Shown in pieces: positions 5,880 to 12,013 of a stretch of DNA of 16,665 bases. Below the pieces are notes generated by a model. The model did no database searches and was not told the DNA's origin. It saw only the letters and a program-made list of their open reading frames with translations. Each line of letters opens with the position of its first letter. Position 1 is the first letter of the stretch. The DNA comes from Anaerolineae bacterium (GTDB lineage: Bacteria; Chloroflexota; Anaerolineae; B4-G1), in contig JAUWNP010000093.1 in assembly GCA_030612585.1 (NCBI GenBank), positions 1-16,665 of the forward strand. The letters run 5' to 3'. The position numbers were made by a program, and so were the translations under genes.

Positions 5880-7034
5880 CTAAGTCACCACGTCTCGGTA
5901 CGCCGCCAGCGTCTCGCGTGCGGTGCGCTCCCAGGAGAAACGGGCGGCATGGGCCAGCGCGCGGCGGCTCAATTCGGCGCGGAAACCCTCGTCGGTCGCC
6001 AGTTGGATCAGCGCACTCGCCATTCCCTCGGCGTCGTCCGGTGGCAGCAGCACCCCTGCGTCGCCCACGACCTCGGGGATGGAGGAAATGTCGCTGCCCA
6101 CGACCGGCGTGCCACAGGCCAGCGCCTCCAGCGGGGGTAGGCCGAAGCCCTCGTACCGGCTGGGAAATATGAAGGCTACCGCGCCTCGGTAGAGGGCGGG
6201 CTTGTCAGCCTCATCCACGAAGCCGATGAAACGCACGAACCGCTCGTCTATCCCCTGCTCCCGGGCCAGCCGGCGTGGGTCTGGTGTGAAGGAAGTATCT
6301 CGCTCCGGCAGCCGCCCGGCGATGACCAGCGGGCACTCCTCGCCGATGGCCGGCCCGGCCCAGCGATAGGTTTGCAGCACCGTGGCAACGTTCTTGCGTA
6401 CGTCAAAGCCGCCCAGGTAGAGCACGTACCGTTCTTGAAACCGGGTTTTTTCTGCAAAACCTGGTTTCTCTCCTGGGAATAGGGAGGGTTCAGGGGTGTA
6501 GCGTTCGTCGGCGGCCAGATAGACGACGCGCACGCGCTCGGCTGGCAGTCCCAGGTGGGTGACTATGTCCTGCCGGGAGGCTTCCGAGTCGGTGAGCACC
6601 AGCGCACTGTTCTGCGCGGTCGTGCTGACCAGCGCGCTGTAGAGCCGCACCAGCGGCCCGCCCCGGTACTCGCGCAGCAGCAGCGGGATCAAGTCGTGGA
6701 TGGTGACGACGGTGGGGATGGAAGAGCGAATAGGCGGCGCCCAGTACGGCACATGGGCGACGTCGGCCTCCAGGCGGCGACAGGTGCGGGGGAAGGCGAC
6801 TTGCTCGAACCAGACCTTGCCCAGAGCAGATGTTAGCCAATAGCGGTTAGCAGTTAGATGGAATTGGAGATTGGAGATTGGAGATTGGAGATTGGAGATT
6901 TGGCCTTCAGGCGTGACTAGCACAATCTCCAGTTCCGGCGCGATTGTGACCAGATGCTCCACCAGCAGCCGCGTGTACTGCCCGCTGCCGGTGGTGGGAC
7001 TATTCCAGAACCAGGCGTTGAGAGCGACGCGCAT
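5880..7034 (-). CDS. GT4-family glycosyltransferase
   Basis: A 384-residue GT-B glycosyltransferase that would use a nucleotide sugar as donor, probably for cell-surface glycans or exopolysaccharide. Seen: N-terminal GSGQYTRLLVEHL (16-28), IHDLIP (112-117), the start of the C-terminal Rossmann domain YVLYLGGFDVRKN (203-215) and the donor-binding motif E-x7-E in YEGFGLPPLEAL (E295, E303), followed by GTPVVGSDISSIPEV. The ATG at 7034 has only a weak ribosome binding site. Two foreign-looking segments are translated in frame: a heptamer array (residues 45-67) after the second strand, and a hairpin repeat (about 189-200, EKPGFAEKTRFQ) in the linker before the second domain. Neither interrupts a catalytic motif. 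galE, which could supply a donor, lies 1 kb upstream. The acceptor is unknown. Confidence 0.9.
   Translation of the reverse strand: MRVALNAWFWNSPTTGSGQYTRLLVEHLVTIAPELEIVLVTPEGQISNLQSPISNLQFHLTANRYWLTSALGKVWFEQVAFPRTCRRLEADVAHVPYWAPPIRSSIPTVVTIHDLIPLLLREYRGGPLVRLYSALVSTTAQNSALVLTDSEASRQDIVTHLGLPAERVRVVYLAADERYTPEPSLFPGEKPGFAEKTRFQERYVLYLGGFDVRKNVATVLQTYRWAGPAIGEECPLVIAGRLPERDTSFTPDPRRLAREQGIDERFVRFIGFVDEADKPALYRGAVAFIFPSRYEGFGLPPLEALACGTPVVGSDISSIPEVVGDAGVLLPPDDAEGMASALIQLATDEGFRAELSRRALAHAARFSWERTARETLAAYRDVVT
6437..6468. repeat. Inverted repeat (hairpin) inside the GT4 gene
   Basis: Arms of 13 bases, GAAACCGGGTTTT (6437-6449) and AAAACCTGGTTTC (6456-6468), pair at 12 of 13 positions around a six-base loop; each arm is itself nearly palindromic (AAACC-n-GGTTT). 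The segment is translated in frame in the interdomain linker. AAACCGGGTTT-type palindromes are dispersed in some Chloroflexota and cyanobacterial genomes as I recall them. Confidence 0.8.
6834..6900. repeat. Heptamer array inside the GT4 gene
   Basis: Two adjoining tracts: four TAGC-type units (6834-6861: TAGCCAA, TAGCGGT, TAGCAGT, TAGATGG) and five exact ATTGGAG units (6863-6897) with a partial sixth. On the coding strand the second tract gives the cycle ISNLQSP and the first gives LTANRYWL. They add about 23 residues between the first strands of the N-terminal Rossmann domain. Confidence 0.9.
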
Positions 7035-7130
7035 TAATCTTCGTACCCGAGCGGGATCACACCGGCAGTCCGCACATTACGAGCCTGATGCTGCCAGCCA
7101 ACCCTCCAGCCGTCGGCACAAGAGGCGGGC

Positions 7131-7484
7131 TCATGGCAAGCCCATCGTGGTCAGCACGGCTTCAACCTCGTCCAGGAACTCGGGCAGGTCCACCGGCCGG
7201 CGTCCTTCAGCGCTAGTGTCGTGCAGGTGAGGAGCAGCGGTCACGTGGCGATGCCAGACCCCATCCAGTTGATCCCGCGCATAAATTCGCTGCCCATTGT
7301 GGATCAGAACCAGATTAGTCGTGTCGAAGCGGTCGTTGCGGTAAACTTGCACGAAAAGGCCGGAGGATACGTAAAGGCGGGCCTTGAGCAAGGTGGGGCT
7401 CTGGTCAAGCACGTCCAGCCGCCTGACGTAAGCCCGGCTTCCGGCCTCCCGATGCAAGACGGAGAGCAGTTGGGCCACGTTCAT
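7131..7484 (-). CDS. TumE-like (DUF6516-type) toxin, second copy
   Basis: A 117-residue protein with the layout I associate with TumE/DUF6516 toxins: an N-terminal helix (VAQLLSVLHREAG), strands LLKARLYVSSGLFVQVYRN, the segment TTNLVLIHNGQRIYARDQLDGVWHRH, a histidine cluster (WHRHVTAAPHLHD) and a C-terminal acidic helix LPEFLDEVEAVL. Start ATG at 7482-7484 overlaps the antitoxin stop as ATGA, so translation is coupled. It differs strongly in sequence from the copy at 4278-4697, so this is not a recent duplication. Confidence 0.68.
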   Translation of the reverse strand: MNVAQLLSVLHREAGSRAYVRRLDVLDQSPTLLKARLYVSSGLFVQVYRNDRFDTTNLVLIHNGQRIYARDQLDGVWHRHVTAAPHLHDTSAEGRRPVDLPEFLDEVEAVLTTMGLP

Positions 7485-7792
7485 GGCTGCTGAACCAGGC
7501 CCCTCAGACGCCGGATTTCCTCTTCCATGTCGGTAATGCCAGTTACAGCCATTTCCCAGTCAAAATAGTCTTGCTCCACCTCAAAGGTCGGCTCGGAACG
7601 CAAGACCTTATGACGGAAGGTTTCAAAATCCTCGCTATATCTGGCTTCGAATTGACGAGCCATTGTGCGGTATTTGATCAGGTTCTTTTGTGCCCGCTCC
7701 AGCAGTAGTTCTGCCAGCACCTGGTCCAGGGCCTGGTTGGGGAATAACCGGCGAGCGCTGGCCTGCACCGTCGCCACATTACTGATACCCAT
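7481..7792 (-). CDS. Putative antitoxin partner of the second TumE-like toxin
   Basis: About 103 residues, mostly helical and charged: ELLLERAQKNLIKYRTMARQFEARY, DFETFRHK, then an acidic aromatic DYFDWEMAV and a final helix EEEIRRLRGL. Two ATG codons are adjacent (7795 and 7792); the second is better spaced (six bases) from the GGAGG ribosome binding site and is chosen. It is the first gene after the promoter at 7915-7942 and ends in a 4-nt overlap with the toxin gene. Similar in layout to the protein at 4661-4996. Confidence 0.65.
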   Translation of the reverse strand: MGISNVATVQASARRLFPNQALDQVLAELLLERAQKNLIKYRTMARQFEARYSEDFETFRHKVLRSEPTFEVEQDYFDWEMAVTGITDMEEEIRRLRGLVQQP

Positions 7793-7914
7793 CATTTACC
7801 TCCAGAACAACATCCCCAATAACCTTGCGCGGTCAGCACTCCATGCCCGCCCGGGGTATGACTCTGCGAGCATCCACAGCCGACTTGTCCCACATCGTCC
7901 ATCCGCCTGCCCGT

Positions 7915-7942
7915 ATTATACTTGAACAGACGTGAAATACAA
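7915..7942 (-). promoter_or_regulatory. Promoter of the second TumE-like pair
   Basis: Minus strand: TTGTAT (7937-7942), a 16-base spacer and a perfect TATAAT (7915-7920). A transcript starting near 7908 would have a leader of about 110 nt before the antitoxin ATG. The -10 box overlaps the stop codon of the remnant at 7916-8047. Confidence 0.5.
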
Positions 7943-8047
7943 GGGAACTCCAAAGGACAGCGCCTCCGTGCCGGTGATGCCCGGCGTGACCTGGAAGCGC
8001 ACCACCTGGACCGTGTCGGTGGGCAGCGTCCCCTGCTCCTCCGCTAA
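7916..8047 (-). pseudogene. Possible C-terminal gene remnant after galE
   Basis: One minus-strand frame between galE and the promoter reads EEQGTLPTDTVQVVRF, then QVTPGITGTEALSF and GVPLYFTSVQV before a TAA. The alternation of strand-forming residues and the natural ending look like the tail of a secreted beta-rich protein. There is no start codon with a ribosome binding site, and the frame runs out of phase under the end of galE, so it is not an intact gene. I cannot name a family. The 248 bases at 7796-8043 hold only this and the promoter. Confidence 0.3.
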
Positions 8048-9027
8048 TCTCCATACCCATGCGGATGCGTGCGGTGCCACTCCCAGGCGTGCTCGACGAT
8101 GGCGCGCAGGTCGGGGTATTGCGACCGCCAGCCCAGTTCCCGCCGGATCTTCTCACTGCTGGCGCCCAGCACGGCCGGGTCGCCGGGGCGACGGGGGCCT
8201 ACCTCAGCCGGGATTGCGTGACCGGTCACTTCCCGGCAGGTCTCGACGACCTCCTTGACGGTGAACCCCTGGCCGTTGCCCAGGTTATAAATGCGGCTGC
8301 CCTCGTCGAGCGCCTGCAGGGCCAGGATGTGGGCCTGGGCCAGGTCGGTCACGTGGATGTAGTCGCGCACGCAGGTGCCATCGCGGGTGGGGTAATCATC
8401 GCCAAAGATGATGATCTTCTCGCGCTGGCCCAACGCTACCTGCAGGGTAAGCGGGATCAAGTGTGTCTCGGGATCGTGATCCTCGCCCCGCTCGCCGGAG
8501 GGGGAGGCCCCGGCCGCGTTGAAGTAGCGCATCGCCGCGTAGCGGAAGCCATAGATACAGTCCAGCCAGTGGAGTATGCGCTCCAGAATGTTCTTGGATT
8601 CACCATACGGGCTGCCGGGGACGATACGCTCCTGCTCGTCAATCGGCATACGCTCTGGGTCATCGAACAGATTGGCGCTGGAGGAGAGGATGAAGCGGCG
8701 TATGCCGTGAGCGACCGCCTCCTGCAGCAGGTTCAGGCCGTTGGTGACGTTGTCGCCTATGTACATGAACGGCTGCTCCATAGACTCGCCCACCAACGTG
8801 TAGGAGGCAAAGTGCATCACCGCCTCGACGTCGTGGGTGTCGAACAGGGCTTTGACGGCGGCCCGGTCGGCCAGGTCTCCCTCGACGAGAGTTGCCTCGG
8901 GGTGGACAGCGGCCCGGTGGCCATAGTACAGGTTGTCAAAGACAATGACCATATCACCTTGCTTGATCAATTCCTCAGTGACGACACTACCGATGTAACC
9001 AGCACCGCCGGTAACCAGGATGTTCAT
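8044..9027 (-). CDS. galE: UDP-glucose 4-epimerase
   Basis: A 327-residue extended short-chain dehydrogenase that interconverts UDP-glucose and UDP-galactose with bound NAD. Seen: NAD motif GGAGYIG (7-13), D31 after the second strand, SSSANLF (115-121), the catalytic Y141-x3-K145 in PYGESK, and the family-typical [18 protein letters not shown] (213-230) and [15 protein letters not shown]. Length is normal. The ATG at 9025-9027 has a strong ribosome binding site (AAGGAGGTCCACGA); a start 15 codons further up lacks family sequence and is rejected. It probably feeds surface polysaccharide synthesis together with the GT4 enzyme. The intergenic space on its 5' side holds two octamer arrays. Confidence 0.96.
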   Translation of the reverse strand: MNILVTGGAGYIGSVVTEELIKQGDMVIVFDNLYYGHRAAVHPEATLVEGDLADRAAVKALFDTHDVEAVMHFASYTLVGESMEQPFMYIGDNVTNGLNLLQEAVAHGIRRFILSSSANLFDDPERMPIDEQERIVPGSPYGESKNILERILHWLDCIYGFRYAAMRYFNAAGASPSGERGEDHDPETHLIPLTLQVALGQREKIIIFGDDYPTRDGTCVRDYIHVTDLAQAHILALQALDEGSRIYNLGNGQGFTVKEVVETCREVTGHAIPAEVGPRRPGDPAVLGASSEKIRRELGWRSQYPDLRAIVEHAWEWHRTHPHGYGD

Positions 9028-9054
9028 TCGTGGACCTCCTTGTGGGGTTGGTGG

Positions 9055-9084
9055 ATTCGTAAATTCGTACATTCGTAAATTCGG
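9055..9084. repeat. Octamer array, 3.7 copies of ATTCGTAM
   Basis: ATTCGTAA, ATTCGTAC, ATTCGTAA and a partial ATTCGG, in the leader just upstream of the galE ribosome binding site. The period is 8, unlike the heptamers elsewhere. Confidence 0.88.
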
Positions 9085-9100
9085 CCTTGCCTCCTCGACT

Positions 9101-9148
9101 TACCAATCTACCAACTTACCAATCTACCAATATACCAATCTACCAACG
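9101..9148. repeat. Octamer array, 6 copies of TACCAAYN, at the 3' end of the phospholipase-like gene
   Basis: Units start at 9101, 9109, 9117, 9125, 9133 and 9141: TACCAATC, TACCAACT, TACCAATC, TACCAATA, TACCAATC, TACCAACG. Most of the array is coding: on the minus strand it gives LVDWYIGRLVSW and the stop codon TAG at 9108-9110. Confidence 0.92.
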
Positions 9149-9890
9149 CTACGCTGCGCGCGTAGCCGGTATCGTGAAAGGACCGCAGAGCGGCCCGTGG
9201 AATATGACGGAAGACGCGCTCCTCCATCTGCTGTGGCGATCGCAGCACGGCCTCCACCTCCGCTACCGGTACGCCCATCCTTTGGGCGAAGACTTCAGCC
9301 GTCTGCACGCTGCCTCCCGGGCCGATTTGCCCCACCAGCCAATCGCGCCACACCCGCAGGTGTTCGTCGCCGACGAAGGGCAACCAGTCCTGGGGCTCGG
9401 TCTCTCGCAGCGCCGTGACCACACTGCCGTTGAGCCGCTGCTGATCCTGGCGGTCCATCCAGGTGCGCAAGACGTTGTGCGGGAATATCCGCTCGCGCAA
9501 GACCTTTGCCCGGGGCTCAGCCCGATGTGTGCCCCTGTCCTGCCAGAAGTAATGCAAGAATACATCGTTGAGCCAGAGTTCATCTAGCAACAGGTGAGCG
9601 ATGTAACCGGCGACGAAGGCGGCCTGTGCTGGTGGGAGTAGTTCCGCGCGGGCCAACTGTGGGTGGGCGGCAAACAGCGCCTCGTGCGCTGGGCGGTCGG
9701 AGGTACGCGGGATGGAGTAGAAGTGCGTCTCGTCGCGGCGTTGCCCGCTGACGGTCTGAACGTCGGGCGCAGTGTGGCCCAGCAGGAACGGGCCGCGCTG
9801 CTGGGGCAGCAGGCGGCGTATGGCAGGCGGGAGAGCATCCTCGCGCATGATCTCCTCGGCCAGGGCCAGGTGCATGACTGGAGTTGGCAT
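9108..9890 (-). CDS. Zinc-dependent phospholipase C-like protein
   Basis: A 260-residue protein resembling the zinc-dependent phospholipase C/S1-P1 nuclease-like fold (PF00882 type). Metal-ligand candidates: H7 in PVMHLALAEEI, H39 and D43 in GHTAPDV, H56 in ETHFYS, H99 and D103 in GYIAHLLLDELW. No signal peptide is visible, so a cytoplasmic role is possible and the substrate is unknown. The ATG at 9888-9890 fits the family N-terminus (TPVxHL) but has no ribosome binding site, and a -10-like box lies only about ten bases away, so the message may be nearly leaderless. The last dozen residues and the stop come from an octamer array, so the original C-terminus has been changed or extended. Confidence 0.72.
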   Translation of the reverse strand: MPTPVMHLALAEEIMREDALPPAIRRLLPQQRGPFLLGHTAPDVQTVSGQRRDETHFYSIPRTSDRPAHEALFAAHPQLARAELLPPAQAAFVAGYIAHLLLDELWLNDVFLHYFWQDRGTHRAEPRAKVLRERIFPHNVLRTWMDRQDQQRLNGSVVTALRETEPQDWLPFVGDEHLRVWRDWLVGQIGPGGSVQTAEVFAQRMGVPVAEVEAVLRSPQQMEERVFRHIPRAALRSFHDTGYARSVALVDWYIGRLVSW

Positions 9891-9900
9891 TGTGGGGGGT

Positions 9901-9906
9901 ATTGTA
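9901..9906 (-). promoter_or_regulatory. -10-like box (TACAAT) before the phospholipase-like gene
   Basis: TACAAT on the minus strand, ending 10 bases before the ATG. Initiation about 7 nt downstream would leave a leader of only three or four bases. The -35 region is poor (GGCCTA or TGGCCT at best). Confidence 0.25.
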
Positions 9907-9912
9907 CAACGG

Positions 9913-9975
9913 AAGGGCGCTGTAGGCCAGTCCGAGGTTGCCCAGGTCAGCCCCTTTCCCGCGCCAGGCCTGCTC
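9913..9975 (-). pseudogene. Possible tetratricopeptide-repeat gene remnant at the brxL 3' end
   Basis: Directly after the brxL stop one frame reads QAWRGKGADLGNLGLAYSAL. G-x-x-LGNLGLAYxxLG is the standard first half of a TPR unit. The frame continues without the rest of a TPR, and there is no start codon, so it would be a scrap of a lost gene. The 97 bases at 9978-9891 otherwise hold only the -10-like box. Confidence 0.35.
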
Positions 9976-12005
9976 TACGTCTCCAATGCCTTCATCACTG
10001 CCCGCTCCACATCCCCATAAAAGACCAGATCCACCTTCTCCACCACGTCTTCCGGCAGACCGGCGAATTGGGACTTGTTGGACAGCGGTACCACCGCCCG
10101 TAGCGCGCCGTTATCCATGGCGATGGCCAGGGGCTCCATCAACGAGAGGACACCCTTGATGTTGCCCTGGATGGTCAGGTCGCCCATCACAATGATGCCG
10201 CCTTGCACACGCCGGTTTTGCAGCGCGGATATGATGGCTACGTAGAAGGCAACTCCACACGCACATTCAACGCGCCCGCCGCTGAGGTCCACGACTTCGG
10301 CGTAGATGTCCTTCTGTGCCAGCAGGGGCTCAATGCCGAGGCGAGTTTTGACGATTTGAAGGTAGGCAAAAGCCCGGTTGAGAGACTCGCGGAGCGACGT
10401 GTCGAGGCCGGTCGGAACGCGCAGTTTGCCAGTGCCCGCCGTCAAGGTGATCTCCAGCCGGAACAGCCCCACCCGCGCCTCTGTATCGGCTGCCGCGGTA
10501 AAGACGGTGCCTGCCGGTTGGGGGTCAGTGGGGATAGCGCCCGTGCCGCCTTGCTCCGGCACGCCGACCGTTCGCTCAGTGTCATCCTCTTCGTCTATGT
10601 ACGAGAAACTGGTCTTGTAAAACTCGAAGGAGCCCCGTTTCTTGAGTTGTTCCTTCACCCGGCGCCGGCCCTCCATCGCCAGTTCCAGATATTCCTGCAA
10701 CTCGGCTTTGGTGTAACCGGAGTCCGGGTGGAGCAGTTTGAGCAACCCGGCCACCGTCCGTCTGACGGCGGAAGCATCCCGGCCTTCGACGTGCGAGCCA
10801 AAGCGATAGTGCCGTTCGACGGCGTCATACAGGTTTTGCTTGCGCAGCGCGCGAAAGGCCTCGGCCAGATAGTCGGTCACGAAACCATAGTGCACGGTCA
10901 GGATGTCTTTCGAGGTCTTGGGCACTTCCCAGCCAGGCAGATAAAAATGCAGCCGGTCAATCACAGCCAGATCAAAGTCGGGTGGTAGGGGCTGGAAAAG
11001 GTCGGTGGCGCTGTTCTGCACCAGCGTCTCGACGGGCTGGTTCAGGTTGCCCACAAAGACCAGTGACGCATCGGCGATGACCTGGGTGATGCCCCGGCTA
11101 AAGCGCCCGTTAGCCATATAGTCCTTCATGATCTGGATGGTCTCGACGTTGGCACCCTTCATTCCTCCCACTTCGTCAAAGGCCACCACATCCCAATACC
11201 CCACCAGTCCGACCTGGCGGCGAGCGTTGTTGTAGAACAGATTGGCCGCGCTGGCCTTACCGCCCGAGATGAGAATGCAGTAGGGCGACATCTCGCTGTA
11301 GGCGTAGGATTTGCCGGTGCCGCGCGGCCCCAACTCGACAAAGTTATAGTTTTTTTCGACAAAGGGGATCAGCCGGGTCAGGAGCAGCATCTTGAGACGG
11401 TGCTCCATCACGGCTGGCTCAAGGCCAGTCGTCCGTAACAGGATATCCAGCCACTCGTCCCGTGTAAAGTTACCACGGCCCGCGCTGAATTCTTCAAAAT
11501 CGAAACGCGCCAGTTGGATGGGACGCAATTCGGCGATGTGGAAGGGGCTCTCCCGCTTGCCCATCTCAGGGGGGTGAAACTCCAGGTCCACGATAGCCCA
11601 GATGCCCCCCTCCAGCAACCGGTCGTAGCGGCGGTAGTACTCCTCCGGCACGTGGATACGGTTGTAGCCAAAGTTGTCCATCGCGGCCCAGTGTTTGACT
11701 TCGCTGGGCAGGTAGCGCACCTGGACGCGGTCAATAAAGCGGTGGCGACCACGCTGCTCGACCAACGACTGAGCTTTGTTGGATTCGTCGTGCCGAAAGT
11801 AGTTGCGGTGAAGCGTGTCCTTGACCGCTTCGATGCCCAGGGCAACCTCGTCTGGGTCGTCGGAGGCGCAGTACTTGCCCAGCAGATATTCCAGCACGTA
11901 GGAGGGGACGTTCTCGCCGCCCTTGATTTGATGGAGCAGGTCTTTGCGCACGACCTTGCCGGCAAAGACTCGATTCAGTTTTTGATCTAACACATCGGCT
12001 TGCAT
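9975..12005 (-). CDS. brxL: BREX AAA+ / Lon-like protein BrxL
   Basis: A 676-residue BrxL, needed for phage restriction in type 1 BREX; family members form AAA+ rings that bind DNA. Seen in order: N-terminal domain (QKLNRVFAGKVVRKDLL, 8-24), Walker A GPRGTGKS (226-233), Walker B VVAFDEVG (273-280, D277/E278), sensor LVFVGNLNQ (315-323), RLHFYLPGWEVPK (351-363), and a C-terminal Lon-like domain from about 525 (VQGGIIVMGDLTIQGNIK, 600-617). The position of the Lon nucleophile reads E-C-A-C-G (580-584), with Ala in place of Ser, so peptidase activity is unlikely although K617 is kept. The ATG at 12003-12005 is 8 nt after the pglZ stop with an AGGTGA ribosome binding site. An upstream in-frame start inside pglZ (12053) is rejected. 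It is the last gene of the BREX unit. Confidence 0.95.
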   Translation of the reverse strand: MQADVLDQKLNRVFAGKVVRKDLLHQIKGGENVPSYVLEYLLGKYCASDDPDEVALGIEAVKDTLHRNYFRHDESNKAQSLVEQRGRHRFIDRVQVRYLPSEVKHWAAMDNFGYNRIHVPEEYYRRYDRLLEGGIWAIVDLEFHPPEMGKRESPFHIAELRPIQLARFDFEEFSAGRGNFTRDEWLDILLRTTGLEPAVMEHRLKMLLLTRLIPFVEKNYNFVELGPRGTGKSYAYSEMSPYCILISGGKASAANLFYNNARRQVGLVGYWDVVAFDEVGGMKGANVETIQIMKDYMANGRFSRGITQVIADASLVFVGNLNQPVETLVQNSATDLFQPLPPDFDLAVIDRLHFYLPGWEVPKTSKDILTVHYGFVTDYLAEAFRALRKQNLYDAVERHYRFGSHVEGRDASAVRRTVAGLLKLLHPDSGYTKAELQEYLELAMEGRRRVKEQLKKRGSFEFYKTSFSYIDEEDDTERTVGVPEQGGTGAIPTDPQPAGTVFTAAADTEARVGLFRLEITLTAGTGKLRVPTGLDTSLRESLNRAFAYLQIVKTRLGIEPLLAQKDIYAEVVDLSGGRVECACGVAFYVAIISALQNRRVQGGIIVMGDLTIQGNIKGVLSLMEPLAIAMDNGALRAVVPLSNKSQFAGLPEDVVEKVDLVFYGDVERAVMKALET

Positions 12006-12013
12006 ATTCTCAC

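Noticed and set aside
6437..6468. Intrinsic terminator
   Set aside because: The hairpin is inside an intact glycosyltransferase frame and no T-run follows on the coding strand.
7035..7133. Short frame starting MSPPLVPTAGG overlapping the toxin stop
   Set aside because: Only 25 codons, no ribosome binding site, no family resemblance.
8059..9078. Long plus-strand frame of 339 codons
   Set aside because: It is the antisense of galE, with no recognisable domain and no ribosome binding site; open frames opposite G+C-rich genes are common.
10203..10988. Plus-strand frame of 261 codons
   Set aside because: Antisense of brxL, whose motifs and family match are unambiguous.
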